64,000 nt of DNA, from positions 3,875,786 through 3,939,785 of the forward strand of contig NZ_JAUTAG010000001.1 of the NCBI RefSeq assembly GCF_030818255.1, given 5' to 3'. A program made the position numbers and the translations under genes. This document shows positions 29,889 through 39,046 of the stretch, one piece after another. The notes below the pieces were generated by a model. It was given only the letters and a program-made list of their open reading frames with translations, did no database searches and was not told where the DNA came from. Source of the DNA: Microbacterium sp. SORGH_AS_0969. Lineage in GTDB: Bacteria > Actinomycetota > Actinomycetes > Actinomycetales > Microbacteriaceae. Position 1 is the stretch's first letter, and each line of letters begins with the position of its first letter.

Positions 29889-30043
29889 GGCCCTCACGAT
29901 ACCCGCGATGCGTTCCCCACCGGCATCCAGGGAGCGGTCGCGTGGACGGTTCGCGGTCCGTTTCGGCTGGGGAGGAGAGTGGGCGGCGTCACGTTCCGAC
30001 TCATCAGCCCCGACGTCGGATACGGCGGCTAGCGTTGTCGATC

Positions 30044-30481
30044 GTGGACCTCGCTCTCGCACTCGTGATCGTCGCCGCTCTGCTCGCGGCCACCGTCGTG
30101 CTGGGCCTGGTGTGGCGTCGTGGACAGGGGCGAGCGCGCTCGGTCGACTCGGGCGAAACGATCGACCCTCGCGTGCTCGAGGCGGGCCCCCTCGGTGAGG
30201 CGGCCACCCTGGTGCACTTCAGCACCGAGATGTGCACGCGCTGCCCCGGTGTGCATCGCATGCTCTCCGCCGTGGCGGACGATCGCTCGGGAGTGCGCCA
30301 CATCGACGTCGATCTGACCCACCGCCCGGATCTCGCGAAGCGATTCCGCGTCCTGCAGACACCGACGACCCTCCTCGTCGACGCGTCGGGGCAGACCGTC
30401 CGTCGTTTCGGGGGTCCGCCGGCACGCGCCGACGTCGAACGCGAACTCGACCTCCTCACGAAAGAGAACGCCCATGGCTGA
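30044..30481 (+). CDS. Membrane-anchored thioredoxin-like protein
   Basis: 145 residues from GTG 30044. An N-terminal transmembrane helix ([20 protein letters not shown]) is followed by a short basic stretch and a thioredoxin fold with active site [15 protein letters not shown] (CxxC) and the cis-proline region [11 protein letters not shown]. The helix suggests the domain faces the periplasm-equivalent side or stays at the membrane; orientation is not certain (WRRGQGRAR directly after the helix favours the cytoplasmic side). Its stop overlaps the DUF4395 start by 8 bases, so the two are coupled. Confidence 0.85.
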   Translation: MDLALALVIVAALLAATVVLGLVWRRGQGRARSVDSGETIDPRVLEAGPLGEAATLVHFSTEMCTRCPGVHRMLSAVADDRSGVRHIDVDLTHRPDLAKRFRVLQTPTTLLVDASGQTVRRFGGPPARADVERELDLLTKENAHG

Positions 30482-30972
30482 ACCCGCCCGCATCGATGCC
30501 CGCGGACCGCGCTTCGCGGCATCCATCACCGCGGTGCTCCTCCTCGTCGGCACGCTGCTGAGTCTGCTCGGCGTCTCGACGGGGCCCGAGGCGACCCTGG
30601 ACCGCGCGACCGATCCGGGCTTCCTGGTGATCCTCGTCGTCGCGCTCCTCTTCGTCTGGGGCGTGGCCTCCCCGCGGACCGCCCCCCTGGGGCGTCCTCT
30701 ACCGCAAGGTCGTTCAGCCGCGACTCGCGCCGCCCACCGAGTTCGAAGACCCGCGACCGCCGCGCTTCGCGCAGGGCGTCGGCCTCTTCGTCACGGCGGT
30801 CGGACTGATCCTCCACCTCGCGGGCGTGCCGTGGGCGCTCCCCATCGCCGCCGCCATGGCGTTCGTCGCCGCGTTTCTCAACGCCGTCTTCGGACTGTGC
30901 CTCGGATGCCAGCTCTACCTCGTGCTGCAGCGGGCGGGGATCGTGGGGCGTCGGGGTCCGGCATCCGCGTGA
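30474..30972 (+). pseudogene. DUF4395 membrane protein, frameshifted in a C6 run
   Basis: Small multi-helix membrane protein that accompanies thioredoxin-like and OsmC genes in Actinobacteria; function unknown. The frame from ATG 30474 gives two helices and VWGVASPRTAPL, then shifts. Removing one C from the run 30682-30687 restores APWGVLYRKVVQPRLAPP, two or three further helices and the conserved Cys pair in FGLCLGCQLYL. The reconstructed length is 165 residues, normal for the family. A homopolymer miscall is the simplest explanation. Confidence 0.8.
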
Positions 30973-31105
30973 TCGGTTCGCTAGGGATGGGCTGTCAAGA
31001 CCTGAACGGTGTCGGTCGCCCTCGTTAGGCTGGCCGCGTCGCGGTCACCCGGACCGCGGACACCACGTCGCGGTCGCGAACCGCGCAGACACCACGGAGG
31101 TTCCC

Positions 31106-31531
31106 ATGGCCGTCACGAGCGAAGCCGCCACCGCCTGGAAGGGCAGCCTGTTCGAGGGATCGGGTGAGGTCACGTTCACCTCCTCGGGCATCGGCACGTT
31201 CGACGTCAACTGGAAGGCGCGCAGCGAGGGTTCGAACTCGGTCACCACGCCCGAGGAACTCCTCGCCGGAGCGCACTCCGCGTGCTTCAGCATGGCGCTG
31301 TCGAACGCGCTGGCCGAGAACGGCACCCCGCCCGAGTCGGTCGACGCGACCGCGTCCGTCACCTTCAAGCCTGGCACCGGCATCACCGGCAGCCACCTGA
31401 ATGTCAACGCCGTCGTCCCCGGCCTCGACGCCGCGACGTTCGAGAAGATCGCCAACGACGCCAAGGCGAACTGCCCCGTGTCGCAGGCGCTCGCCGGCAT
31501 CGACATCACCCTCGAGGCGACGCTTGCCTGA
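31106..31531 (+). CDS. OsmC/Ohr family peroxiredoxin-like protein
   Basis: 141 residues. OsmC proteins reduce organic hydroperoxides with two cysteines. Here Cys in AGAHSACFSMALSNAL and Cys in AKANCPVSQAL are both present. ATG 31106 has GGAGG upstream. A possible promoter is TTAGGCT at 31025-31031, followed by an imperfect duplication of about 28 bases (31038-31096). The closest functional context is the preceding thioredoxin/DUF4395 pair, suggesting a small oxidative-stress module. The next gene starts inside its last codons. Confidence 0.92.
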   Translation: MAVTSEAATAWKGSLFEGSGEVTFTSSGIGTFDVNWKARSEGSNSVTTPEELLAGAHSACFSMALSNALAENGTPPESVDATASVTFKPGTGITGSHLNVNAVVPGLDAATFEKIANDAKANCPVSQALAGIDITLEATLA

Positions 31532-32438
31532 GACTCCGGCCCGACGCGTCGTCCTCGCCGGCGCGTCGGGCCTCATCGGCAAAGCTCTCGCGGACTCGCT
31601 CCGCGCTGACGGCGTCGAGGTGACCTCACTCGTTCGGCACGAGCCCCGCGCCGCACACGAGGTGCAGTGGTTGCAGGATCCCGCTCCCCTGGACCCCGAT
31701 GTCCTCGCCGGAGCCGACGCCGTGGTCTGCCTCAACGGCGCCTCGATCGGTCATTTCCCCTGGACGCCGTCCTACAAGAGCACGCTGCTGTGGTCGCGCA
31801 TCACCCCGACGCGCACCCTCGCCACCGCGATCCGCGCGCTCGGCGAAGACGCTCCCGCCCTCATCAACGCCAGTGCGACGGGCTTCTACGGATCGCAGCC
31901 GGGAACACTTCTCACCGAGGACTCCCCGCACGGAGAGGGCTTCCTCGTCGACATCTGCATCGACTGGGAGGCCGCTGCGCGCGACGCCGGCAGCCGCGCA
32001 CGCGTCGCCCTTCTCCGCACGGCTCCGATCGTCCATGAGCAGGGTGTCCTCAAGCCGTTGCTGCTTCTGACGAAGATCGGCGCGGCGGGTCCCATCGGCC
32101 GCGGAACGCAGGTGTGGCCCTGGATCACGCTCGACGACGAGGTACGCGCCATCCGGCACGTCATCGACTCCGACATCGACGGACCGGTCAATCTCACGGG
32201 ACCGACGCGGGCGACGGCGAACGACCTGGGCTTCGCCCTCGCTCGCCGTATGAACCGCCCCTACGTGCTGCGCGCCCCGATCTGGGGCGTCAGGCTCGCG
32301 CTGGGCTCGGATGCGACGGAGGCGCTGCTCCTGACCGACGCCGACGTGCGGCCTCGAGTCCTCGAGGACAGCGGCTTCGCCTTCACGCACCGCACGGTCG
32401 AAGAGGCTGTGGCCTCCGCCGTTCCGGCACCGAACTGA
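31524..32438 (+). CDS. TIGR01777-family NAD(P)-binding epimerase-like protein
   Basis: 304 residues from TTG 31524, overlapping the OsmC stop by 8 bases. Rossmann motif VVLAGASGLIGKALADSL, then VVCLNGASIG, SRITPTRTLATAI, INASATGFYG and the C-terminal DUF1731-type WGVRLALGSDATEALLLTDADVRP. Extended-SDR fold; members resemble YfcH and cell-division inhibitor SulA-like annotations, but no reaction is established. The TTG is supported by the coupling overlap and GAGG upstream; no ATG/GTG fits nearby. Confidence 0.85.
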   Translation: MPETPARRVVLAGASGLIGKALADSLRADGVEVTSLVRHEPRAAHEVQWLQDPAPLDPDVLAGADAVVCLNGASIGHFPWTPSYKSTLLWSRITPTRTLATAIRALGEDAPALINASATGFYGSQPGTLLTEDSPHGEGFLVDICIDWEAAARDAGSRARVALLRTAPIVHEQGVLKPLLLLTKIGAAGPIGRGTQVWPWITLDDEVRAIRHVIDSDIDGPVNLTGPTRATANDLGFALARRMNRPYVLRAPIWGVRLALGSDATEALLLTDADVRPRVLEDSGFAFTHRTVEEAVASAVPAPN

Positions 32439-32448
32439 TCGACGCGCC

Positions 32449-32901
32449 TCAGACCGCGCGGCGCTCCGCGCTCTCGAGCCGGATCGCCGTGCGGATCGCC
32501 TCACGGGCCCGACGACGGTCACCCGCGGCGTCGTAGGCGAGGCCGAGACGGTATCGCGCTCGCCAGTCATCGGGATGCGCTTCCGCATCGGCGCGATACC
32601 GCGGGAAGAGCGCGTCGCCGTCTTCGCGCTCGATGCGCCCGCTGGGGCGGACCGGAAGGTCTTCGTCGGGGAGCCCGCCCTCGGCATCCAACCGCTCCCC
32701 CAGCCGTTGCGCCCGCACACCGAACCACAGCTCACGGCCGATGGCCCACAGGGCGAGGAGCGGCAGCACGATCAGAGCCACGCCCATCGTCACGCCGATC
32801 GGCTCTCCGCTTGCCAGCAGGACGATCGCGCGCTGCCCCGCGAGGAAGACGTAGAGCAGGAGCAACACCGTCATCAGAGCGACGGCGAGGCGGACTCTCA
32901 T
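32449..32901 (-). CDS. Small membrane protein with C-terminal TPR-like repeat
   Basis: 150 residues. Two N-terminal transmembrane helices (LAVALMTVLLLLYVFLAG and VTMGVALIVLPLLALWAIG), a cytoplasmic linker rich in Asp/Glu/Arg, and one TPR-like unit near the end (DDWRARYRLGLAYDAAGDRRRAREAI). The start overlaps the dapB stop (ATGA), so it is coupled to dapB. Likely an assembly or scaffold protein; no catalytic motif. Function unknown. Confidence 0.75.
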   Translation of the reverse strand: MRVRLAVALMTVLLLLYVFLAGQRAIVLLASGEPIGVTMGVALIVLPLLALWAIGRELWFGVRAQRLGERLDAEGGLPDEDLPVRPSGRIEREDGDALFPRYRADAEAHPDDWRARYRLGLAYDAAGDRRRAREAIRTAIRLESAERRAV

Positions 32902-33710
32902 GCGCTCGTCGCGCCCGCCACCTGGCCCGAAACGTCGCCGTCGGCGATGGGCGCCTCGGCAGGAACCGGTCGCGTGCGCACGCCGATGTCGATGAAGCTG
33001 TCGAGACCGATCACGACGCCCGTCGCCTCACGGGCGGCCGCGAGCGCGATTCGGATCCCCGGGGCATAGGCGGTTGCCGGGTCGATCGTGTCGTGCACGA
33101 TCGTGAGCGACTCACCGGGGCCGGACAGCACCGTCTCTTGACGGGCGATCACTCCCGGGCGACGCAGCGAGTGGATGGGCACGGATGCCACCCGCTGACC
33201 GCGAGCACGCTGGTCGACGTGCGGGGACTCGACGGGGCCGACCTCGGCGCGGGCGGCGGCGATGAGCTCGGCCGTGCGCACCGCGGTGCCGCTGGGGGAA
33301 TCCACCTTCGTCTCGCGGTGGGCCTCGATGATCTCGATCGAGGGGAAGAACGGCGCAGCGGCAGCGGCCAACGCTGTTCCGATGACCGAACCCAGCGAGA
33401 AGTTGGGAATGAAGACGGCCCCGGTGCCACTGGCATCCACGAGAGGCCGGACGAGGGCGATGCGCTCGTTCGACCAGCCCGAGGTGCCCACGAGCACGTT
33501 GATGCCGCGCTCGATCGCCGCGCGGACGATGTCGATCGACACCGCGGGGGTCGACGCGTCGATGACGAGGTCGGCTCCGTCGAGCTCGCTCATGTCGGAC
33601 TTCGACGTGAGTACCGCCGACACCTCGTACCCGTCCTCGGCGTCCACGACCTCGCGGATCACCCCGCCCAGCTTGCCGGTTCCGCCCACGATGGCCACGC
33701 GCGTCGTCAT
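32898..33710 (-). CDS. dapB: 4-hydroxy-tetrahydrodipicolinate reductase
   Basis: NAD(P)H-dependent second step of the diaminopimelate branch. 270 residues. Nucleotide-binding IVGGTGKLGGVI, the catalytic signature EAHRETKVDSPSGTA (E replaces the first His of E. coli HHRHKVDAPSGTA, as usual in Actinobacteria), and FIPNFSLGSVIG. ATG 33710. It is followed by the TPR membrane protein with a 4-base overlap. Confidence 0.95.
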   Translation of the reverse strand: MTTRVAIVGGTGKLGGVIREVVDAEDGYEVSAVLTSKSDMSELDGADLVIDASTPAVSIDIVRAAIERGINVLVGTSGWSNERIALVRPLVDASGTGAVFIPNFSLGSVIGTALAAAAAPFFPSIEIIEAHRETKVDSPSGTAVRTAELIAAARAEVGPVESPHVDQRARGQRVASVPIHSLRRPGVIARQETVLSGPGESLTIVHDTIDPATAYAPGIRIALAAAREATGVVIGLDSFIDIGVRTRPVPAEAPIADGDVSGQVAGATSA

Positions 33711-33749
33711 GGTTCCACCCTAGGCGGCGCGGCGAACCAGGTCGCCACG

Positions 33750-33758
33750 TTGTCCACA
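33750..33758. promoter_or_regulatory. DnaA-box match TTGTCCACA
   Basis: TTGTCCACA matches the actinobacterial DnaA-box consensus and lies 40 bases upstream of dapB. It is isolated, so not an origin. The rest of 33711-33866 shows only a GC-rich stretch before the methyltransferase gene. Confidence 0.3.
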
Positions 33759-33866
33759 GGCGCGCCGCGCGCTCAGGTGCTCGATACCCACACTCGTGGC
33801 GCCCGGTAGCTCAAGCGCTTACCCGAGGGCCGTGGTCCCACGCCCGGGTCACGGCATGATGGCGGA

Positions 33867-34502
33867 GTGAGCGACACCGACCGCACCCGACGTTTCTATG
33901 ACGTCGTCGCCGACAGCTACGCCGACCTTCTGCCCGACACCCGCGCGGAAGCACCCCTCGATCTCGGAATGATCGCCCATTTCGTCGCCGACCTCCCGAC
34001 CGGTGAGAAAGTCGTCGTGGACGCGGGGTGCGGGACCGGGCGCATGCTCACCCACCTAGGGGCGCTCGGTGTGGCGCCGGTGGCGGGCGTCGACCTCTCC
34101 CCCGCCATGGTGTCGCACGCGCGCGCGGCACACCCCGCCGTGCCGATCGAGGTCGCCGAGCTGACGGCTCTGCCGTTTCCGGATGCCGGTGTCCGCGGCA
34201 TCCTGTGCTGGTACGCCATCATCCACAGCGACGCCGACGATGTCGCGAGGATCTTCCGGGAGGCCCGTCGCGTGCTGGGTCCGGGCGGTGTCCTTCTCGT
34301 CGGCTTCCAGTCCGGCACCGGGGAACGACGGGTCGAGCGCGCATACGGCCACGACTTCGCGCTGACCGCGATCCTGCACGAGCCGACGGCGATCGCCGAC
34401 GCCCTGACGGCGGCGGGATTCGAGGTCACCGCGGTGGCCGAACGCGCGGCGAGAGGCAGCGAGAAGCACGCACAGGGCCTCGTCCTCGCGCGGCGCCGCT
34501 GA
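33867..34502 (+). CDS. Class I SAM-dependent methyltransferase (type 11)
   Basis: 211 residues from GTG 33867. RFYDVVADSYADLLPD at the N-terminus, SAM motif VVDAGCGTGRMLTHL, motif II GVDLSPAMVSHAR, motif III-like LPFPDAGVRGILCWYAIIH and VLGPGGVLLVGFQ. It belongs to the broad UbiE/BioC-like group acting on small molecules. No neighbour indicates a substrate. Confidence 0.85.
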   Translation: MSDTDRTRRFYDVVADSYADLLPDTRAEAPLDLGMIAHFVADLPTGEKVVVDAGCGTGRMLTHLGALGVAPVAGVDLSPAMVSHARAAHPAVPIEVAELTALPFPDAGVRGILCWYAIIHSDADDVARIFREARRVLGPGGVLLVGFQSGTGERRVERAYGHDFALTAILHEPTAIADALTAAGFEVTAVAERAARGSEKHAQGLVLARRR

Positions 34503-34526
34503 GGTCGCGGGCAGACCGGGAGCCGG

Positions 34527-35129
34527 TCAGACCGGGAGCGGGTCGACGAGCCCGGTGCGAAGCTCGACCGGCAGGTGCGCCAGGTCGTTGTGCGAGAGGA
34601 GCGTCCACGGACGACCCTTCTTCTGCGCGATCACCGTGAGGCCGCAGTTCGCCTGATTGATGGTCATCCATCGCCAGTCGGGCGCCTGCAGCACCTCGCG
34701 CACGAACCACGAGATAACGAAATTGTGCGTGATGAGCAGCTCGTGTACCTCGCCGGTCCTGCGGGCCAGGAACTCGGCCGTGGCATCCGCCATCTGCGCG
34801 CGACCGGCCTCGATCTCGGCCTCGGTGACGGAACCGAAGAACGGCTCGTAAGCGGCCGGGGTCTCGGGCGTCATGCCCGTGGGCACGCAGTCGAACAGCA
34901 GAGCCGACGGCTCGGGCGAGACGGACGGAAGACGTTCGGCCACGGCGTGCGCGGTCTGCGCGGCGCGCTCCAGGGGCGAGTGCCACACGGCGTCGAGAGG
35001 AAGCCCCGACAGTCGATCCGCGATCAGAGCAGCCTGGCGCTGACCGCGCGGAGACAGGGGTCCGTCGGCGAGGCCGTGCTCGGCATCCTGATGCTCGCCG
35101 TGGCGCACCAGGTAGATGTAGTGCGTCAC
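34527..35129 (-). CDS. Histidine phosphatase (phosphoglycerate mutase-like)
   Basis: 200 residues. Catalytic YLVRHGEHQD with the phosphohistidine RHG, LSPRGQRQAALIADRL, VWHSPLERAAQTA and a second catalytic His in LLITHNFVISW. The RHG core is complete. Substrate is not predictable; members of this size dephosphorylate small metabolites. It converges with the methyltransferase gene with a gap of 24 bases. Confidence 0.9.
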   Translation of the reverse strand: MTHYIYLVRHGEHQDAEHGLADGPLSPRGQRQAALIADRLSGLPLDAVWHSPLERAAQTAHAVAERLPSVSPEPSALLFDCVPTGMTPETPAAYEPFFGSVTEAEIEAGRAQMADATAEFLARRTGEVHELLITHNFVISWFVREVLQAPDWRWMTINQANCGLTVIAQKKGRPWTLLSHNDLAHLPVELRTGLVDPLPV

Positions 35130-35219
35130 TCAGCTCACCTCGTCGTCAGTCCCACGGCCCCCCGCCGCACACCTCCCACCCTACGTCACGCTCGGAAGAG
35201 GCGCCCGGTCGGGCGCCCG

Positions 35220-36245
35220 TCACTCGGCGGCGCGGGCGATGTCGGACAGCTGCGCGCGGCTGAGGCGCACGCCCACCGCGCGCATGCATTCCACGACGTG
35301 GCGTGGCGCGAAGGCGTTCACGATCGGGGCGACGACGATCTTCTGCGCGAGGAGCCAGGCGAGGGCCACCGCCGCGTCCGGGATACCGAGCTCTGTGCCC
35401 ACGGCATCCAGGGCTCGAAGCACTTTCGAGCCTCGGCGGTTGAGGTGCATCGCGAGCTGGGACCCGCGGACCGACCGTGACTGCTGGTCGCGCGTGCGGG
35501 TCTCTCCCGCGAGGAAGCCGTGCGCGAGGGGGTGAGAGGGGGTGACCGCGATGCCCTGCGCCGCGGCGATGAGCCGAAGGTCGCCGTCGAACTCGTCGCG
35601 GCGCAGCACGTTGTACGGCACGTCGAGGACCGTGATGCGGGGATACCCGGCCGACGAGAGGATGCGGGCCTCGACGAGCTGCGCGGCCGTGTAGCCGTGC
35701 GCGCCGATCGCGCGCACCTTTCCGGACTCGACGAGCCATTCGCTGGTGGCGAGGGTGTCCTCCAGCATCGCGGCGTCGCCACGGGCGGCGTCGAGAGAGA
35801 GCACGTCGATGCGGTCGGTGCCGAGTCGCTGCAGCGAGCCTTCGACGGCTCGCACGAGGTTGACCGAGTCCAGCCCGGGATTGTCGGGGTGGCGGCCGAC
35901 GCGCACCGAGAGCACGACGTCGTCGCGCATGCGACGGGTCCGCATCCACTCACCGATGATGAACTCGCTCCGCCCGGCCGCGTAGCTGTCGGCCGTGTGC
36001 AGAGCGTTTCCGCCCAATTCGGCATACGCGTCGAGGATGTCGTGGCTCGATCGCGCGTCGACGTTCCACCCGAACTCGCCGCCACCGAGGAACAGCGGGA
36101 ACACGTCGAAGCCGGTCTCGCCGAGAGGAACGCGCACGTGTGAGCCGAGGCCCGGGCCCTGCAGGGTGACCGGAGCGGAGGGGTGCGGCGGCCTGTCGCG
36201 CCGAAGGCGCGCGGACGGGACGTTCTCTACGCCCGAGCCGCTCAT
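35220..36245 (-). CDS. Aldo/keto reductase
   Basis: 341 residues. The (beta/alpha)8 barrel is recognisable from ETGFDVFPLFLGGGEFG, then NALHTADSYAAGRSEFIIG, which contains the catalytic Asp and Tyr, SVRVGRH in the place of the catalytic Lys strand, GAHGYTAAQL and the C-terminal VVAPIVNAF. The usual catalytic lysine is not evident (VLSVRVG instead of VATK), so the oxidoreductase may be altered or the residue displaced. The N-terminal ~40 residues may be an over-extension; GTG starts lie at about residues 25-38. Confidence 0.8.
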   Translation of the reverse strand: MSGSGVENVPSARLRRDRPPHPSAPVTLQGPGLGSHVRVPLGETGFDVFPLFLGGGEFGWNVDARSSHDILDAYAELGGNALHTADSYAAGRSEFIIGEWMRTRRMRDDVVLSVRVGRHPDNPGLDSVNLVRAVEGSLQRLGTDRIDVLSLDAARGDAAMLEDTLATSEWLVESGKVRAIGAHGYTAAQLVEARILSSAGYPRITVLDVPYNVLRRDEFDGDLRLIAAAQGIAVTPSHPLAHGFLAGETRTRDQQSRSVRGSQLAMHLNRRGSKVLRALDAVGTELGIPDAAVALAWLLAQKIVVAPIVNAFAPRHVVECMRAVGVRLSRAQLSDIARAAE

Positions 36246-36394
36246 GATGGGGTCCCCCTCGAAGCGTCGGGGGATCGCCGTACGACGGCGTCCACGCCCC
36301 CCGACGCGTACTTCGAGGGTAGAGCCTCACCAGGAAGAGGCCGCGTATTCACCCGCCGCTCCGGTAAACATTGGATAACGCTTCACCAGAACGC

Positions 36395-36432
36395 ACGGAT
36401 GCCCGCCCCGCGGAAGCGGGACGGGCATCCGT
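36395..36432 (-). terminator. Hairpin terminator of pnp
   Basis: Arms ACGGATGCCCGCCCCGC and GCGGGACGGGCATCCGT (one mismatch) around GGAA, starting 13 bases past the pnp stop. The stem is made of an inverted GGATGCC/GGCATCC pair. Confidence 0.75.
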
Positions 36433-36444
36433 CAGAGGAGTCGA

Positions 36445-38742
36445 TCAGCCTTCGGCGGGAGCCTCGGGGCCCTCGCTCGCCGCGGCCGAGCTCTGCGTGT
36501 CGGCAGGCTCGGGCGTGGTGGCCTCCTCGTCGAGCACGGGCTCGAGCGAGAGCTTGCCGCGGTCGTCGATCTTCGTGATGCGCACGAGGATCTTGCGACC
36601 GACCGAGAGCACGTCCTCGACGTTCTCGACGCGCTTGCCGCCGGCGAGCTTGCGGACCTCGCTGACGTGCAGCAGGCCGTCCTTGCCGGGAAGCAGCGAG
36701 ACGAACGCACCGAAGGTCGCGATCTTCACGACGGTTCCGAGGAACTGCTCGCCCACCTCGGGGTTGGTCGGGTTGGCGATCGCGTTCACCTGGGCGCGGG
36801 CAGCCTCGGCCGAGGGGCCGTCGGTCGCGCCGATGTAGACGGTGCCGTCGTCCTCGATCGAGATCTGGGCACCGGTCTCGTCCTGGATGGAGTTGATCGT
36901 CTTGCCCTTGGGCCCGATGAGCTCACCGATCTTGTCGACCGGGATCTGGACGCTGATGACGCGGGGCGCGGTGGGCGCCATCTCGTCGGGAGCGTCGATC
37001 GCGGCGTTCAGGACGTTGAGGATCGTCAGACGAGCCTCCTTCGCCTGGGTGAGGGCTGCGGCCAGCACCGACGACGGGATGCCGTCGAGCTTGGTGTCGA
37101 GCTGGATCGCCGTGATGAACTCGCTGGTACCGGCGACCTTGAAGTCCATGTCGCCGAGGGCGTCTTCGGCACCGAGGATGTCGGTCAGCGCGGCGTAGCG
37201 CGTCTGGCCGTCGACCTCGTCGGTGACCAGGCCCATGGCGATACCGGCGACGGGGGCGCGAAGGGGCACACCCGCGTTCAGCAGCGACAGGGTCGAGGCG
37301 CAGACCGAGCCCATCGACGTCGAGCCGTTGGAGCCGAGAGCCTCGGACACCTGGCGGATCGCGTAGGGGAACTCCTCACGGCTGGGCAGAACCGGAACGA
37401 GCGCACGCTCGGCGAGGAAGCCGTGGCCGATCTCGCGACGCTTCGGGCTGCCGACGCGGCCGGTCTCACCGGTCGAGTAGGGCGGGAAGTTGTAGTGGTG
37501 CAGGTAGCGCTTGCTCGTGATGGGCGAGAGCGAGTCGATCTGCTGCTCCATCTTGAGCATGTTCAGCGTGGTGACACCCAGGATCTGGGTCTCGCCGCGC
37601 TGGAAGATCGCGGAGCCGTGGACGCGCGGGATAACCTGCACCTCGGCGTCGAGCGGACGGATGTCGGCGAGGCCACGGCCGTCGATGCGGACGCCCTCAC
37701 TGAGGATGCGACCGCGCACGATCTTCTTGGTGACCGACTTGTAGGCGGCCGAGAACTCCAGCGGCGCGCCGGCGGGAAGCTCCCCCGCCTCGACGGCGGC
37801 GATGAGCTCGCCCTTGACGCGGTCCTTGACGGCGTCGTCGGCGTTCTGTCGCTCCTGCTTGTCGGCGATCTGGTAGACGCCCACCAGGTCGTCGTACGAG
37901 CGGCCGGCGACGAAGTCGTAGACCTCGGAGCTGTACGCGGGGAAGACCGGGTAGGCCTGGATCTCCTTGGCAGCGGTGCGAGCGACCTCGTTCTGCGCGT
38001 CGACGAGCTGACGCAGGAACGGCTTCGCGGCCTCGAGGCCCTCGGCGACGACCTGCTCGTTCGGCTTGGTCGCGCCGCCCTTGATGAGGTTCCAGCTGCC
38101 CTCGGTGGCTTCGGCCTCCACCATCATGATGGCGACGTCGCCGTCGTCGAGCACGCGGCCCGCGACGATGAGGTCGAAGACGGCGTCCTCGAGCTGCTCG
38201 GCCTTGGGGAACGCGACCCACTGGTCGGCGTGCTCGCCGTGGCCGGGGATGAGCGCGAGACGCACACCGGCGATGGGGCCGGAGAACGGCAGACCCGAGA
38301 TCTGGGTCGACATGGACGCCGCGTTGATGGCGAGGGCGTCATAGAACTCGCCCGGCGCGATCGAGAGCACGGTGACGACGATCTGGACCTCGTTGCGGAG
38401 GCCGTCCACGAACGACGGACGCAGCGGGCGGTCGATGAGGCGGCACACGAGGATGGCCTCGGTCGAGGGGCGACCCTCGCGACGGAAGAACGAGCCGGGG
38501 ATCTTGCCCGCGGCGTACGAACGCTCTTCCACGTCGACGGTCAGCGGGAAGAAGTCGAAGCCTTCACGCGGGTGCTTGCCGGCGCTGGTGGCCGACAGGA
38601 GCATGGTCTCTTCGTCGAGGTAGGCGGCGACGGCGCCCTGGGCCTGCTGAGCGAGGCGACCGGTCTCGAAGCGAATGGTGCGGGTGCCGAACCGGCCGTT
38701 GTCGAGAACGGCTTCGGCGGCGGTGATTTCTGGACCTTCCAA
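36445..38742 (-). CDS. pnp: Polyribonucleotide nucleotidyltransferase (PNPase)
   Basis: Phosphorolytic 3'-5' exoribonuclease and polymerase. 765 residues. Two RNase PH cores (from [16 protein letters not shown] and from [18 protein letters not shown]), PNPase motifs [27 protein letters not shown] and [19 protein letters not shown], then KH ([20 protein letters not shown]) and S1 ([21 protein letters not shown]) domains and an acidic tail. Unusually, rpsO is not upstream; it lies 18.5 kb away at 57.2 kb. Confidence 0.97.
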   Translation of the reverse strand: MEGPEITAAEAVLDNGRFGTRTIRFETGRLAQQAQGAVAAYLDEETMLLSATSAGKHPREGFDFFPLTVDVEERSYAAGKIPGSFFRREGRPSTEAILVCRLIDRPLRPSFVDGLRNEVQIVVTVLSIAPGEFYDALAINAASMSTQISGLPFSGPIAGVRLALIPGHGEHADQWVAFPKAEQLEDAVFDLIVAGRVLDDGDVAIMMVEAEATEGSWNLIKGGATKPNEQVVAEGLEAAKPFLRQLVDAQNEVARTAAKEIQAYPVFPAYSSEVYDFVAGRSYDDLVGVYQIADKQERQNADDAVKDRVKGELIAAVEAGELPAGAPLEFSAAYKSVTKKIVRGRILSEGVRIDGRGLADIRPLDAEVQVIPRVHGSAIFQRGETQILGVTTLNMLKMEQQIDSLSPITSKRYLHHYNFPPYSTGETGRVGSPKRREIGHGFLAERALVPVLPSREEFPYAIRQVSEALGSNGSTSMGSVCASTLSLLNAGVPLRAPVAGIAMGLVTDEVDGQTRYAALTDILGAEDALGDMDFKVAGTSEFITAIQLDTKLDGIPSSVLAAALTQAKEARLTILNVLNAAIDAPDEMAPTAPRVISVQIPVDKIGELIGPKGKTINSIQDETGAQISIEDDGTVYIGATDGPSAEAARAQVNAIANPTNPEVGEQFLGTVVKIATFGAFVSLLPGKDGLLHVSEVRKLAGGKRVENVEDVLSVGRKILVRITKIDDRGKLSLEPVLDEEATTPEPADTQSSAAASEGPEAPAEG

Positions 38743-39046
38743 GAGGTCCCTCCTTCTTTGTTTAGGCTCGCCGCCCCGTGTGGGCGACGAGCTGACATGC
38801 GAAGGAGCAGGAACAGGCAGAAAGGGCGCGTCGACTCATCGACCCGGAATTCCCGGCGACTGGCCACCAGTAGAAAACCACCCGGCGATCGCGACGGGGA
38901 GTCCACCACAGGGGACCAGCGTCTGCCGGCCTGCTCCGTGTGCTCATATGGAATTGAGCGGATGCCAAGACGGCACCCCGACAGAGCCTAGCAGCGCCGC
39001 GCGACTCCGGGTGGTTCCGACACGGCGCGGCGAATACAGTGGCCTC
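38743..39046. other. 304-base gap: divergent promoters of pnp and the transglycosylase
   Basis: No gene is visible. The pnp ribosome-binding site GGAGGGACCTC lies at 38744-38754 on the minus strand. Further away, TAGAAAACC near 38871-38879 is the least GC-rich part. A GGATGCC copy is at 38961. A long leader for pnp is likely, as PNPase often autoregulates through its 5' leader, but no specific hairpin stands out. Confidence 0.5.

Noticed and set aside
27122..33758. Possible replication origin from DnaA-box matches at 27122 and 33750
   Set aside because: Only two isolated boxes 6.6 kb apart, no dnaA/dnaN/gyrB nearby and no AT-rich unwinding region.
33800..33856. tRNA-like text (GGTAGCTCAAGCGCTTACC) upstream of the methyltransferase gene
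   Set aside because: It resembles a D-arm, but no acceptor stem, anticodon arm or T-loop (GTTCGAAT-type) can be formed around it.
35220..36245. Voltage-gated K+ channel beta-subunit annotation for the aldo/keto reductase
   Set aside because: Only general aldo/keto reductase features are visible and the catalytic lysine is unclear; nothing supports a channel role.
38675..39046. Upstream extension of the transglycosylase frame to 38675
   Set aside because: It would overlap the pnp 5' end and place 124 residues before a clear signal peptide; ATG 39047 is the sensible start.
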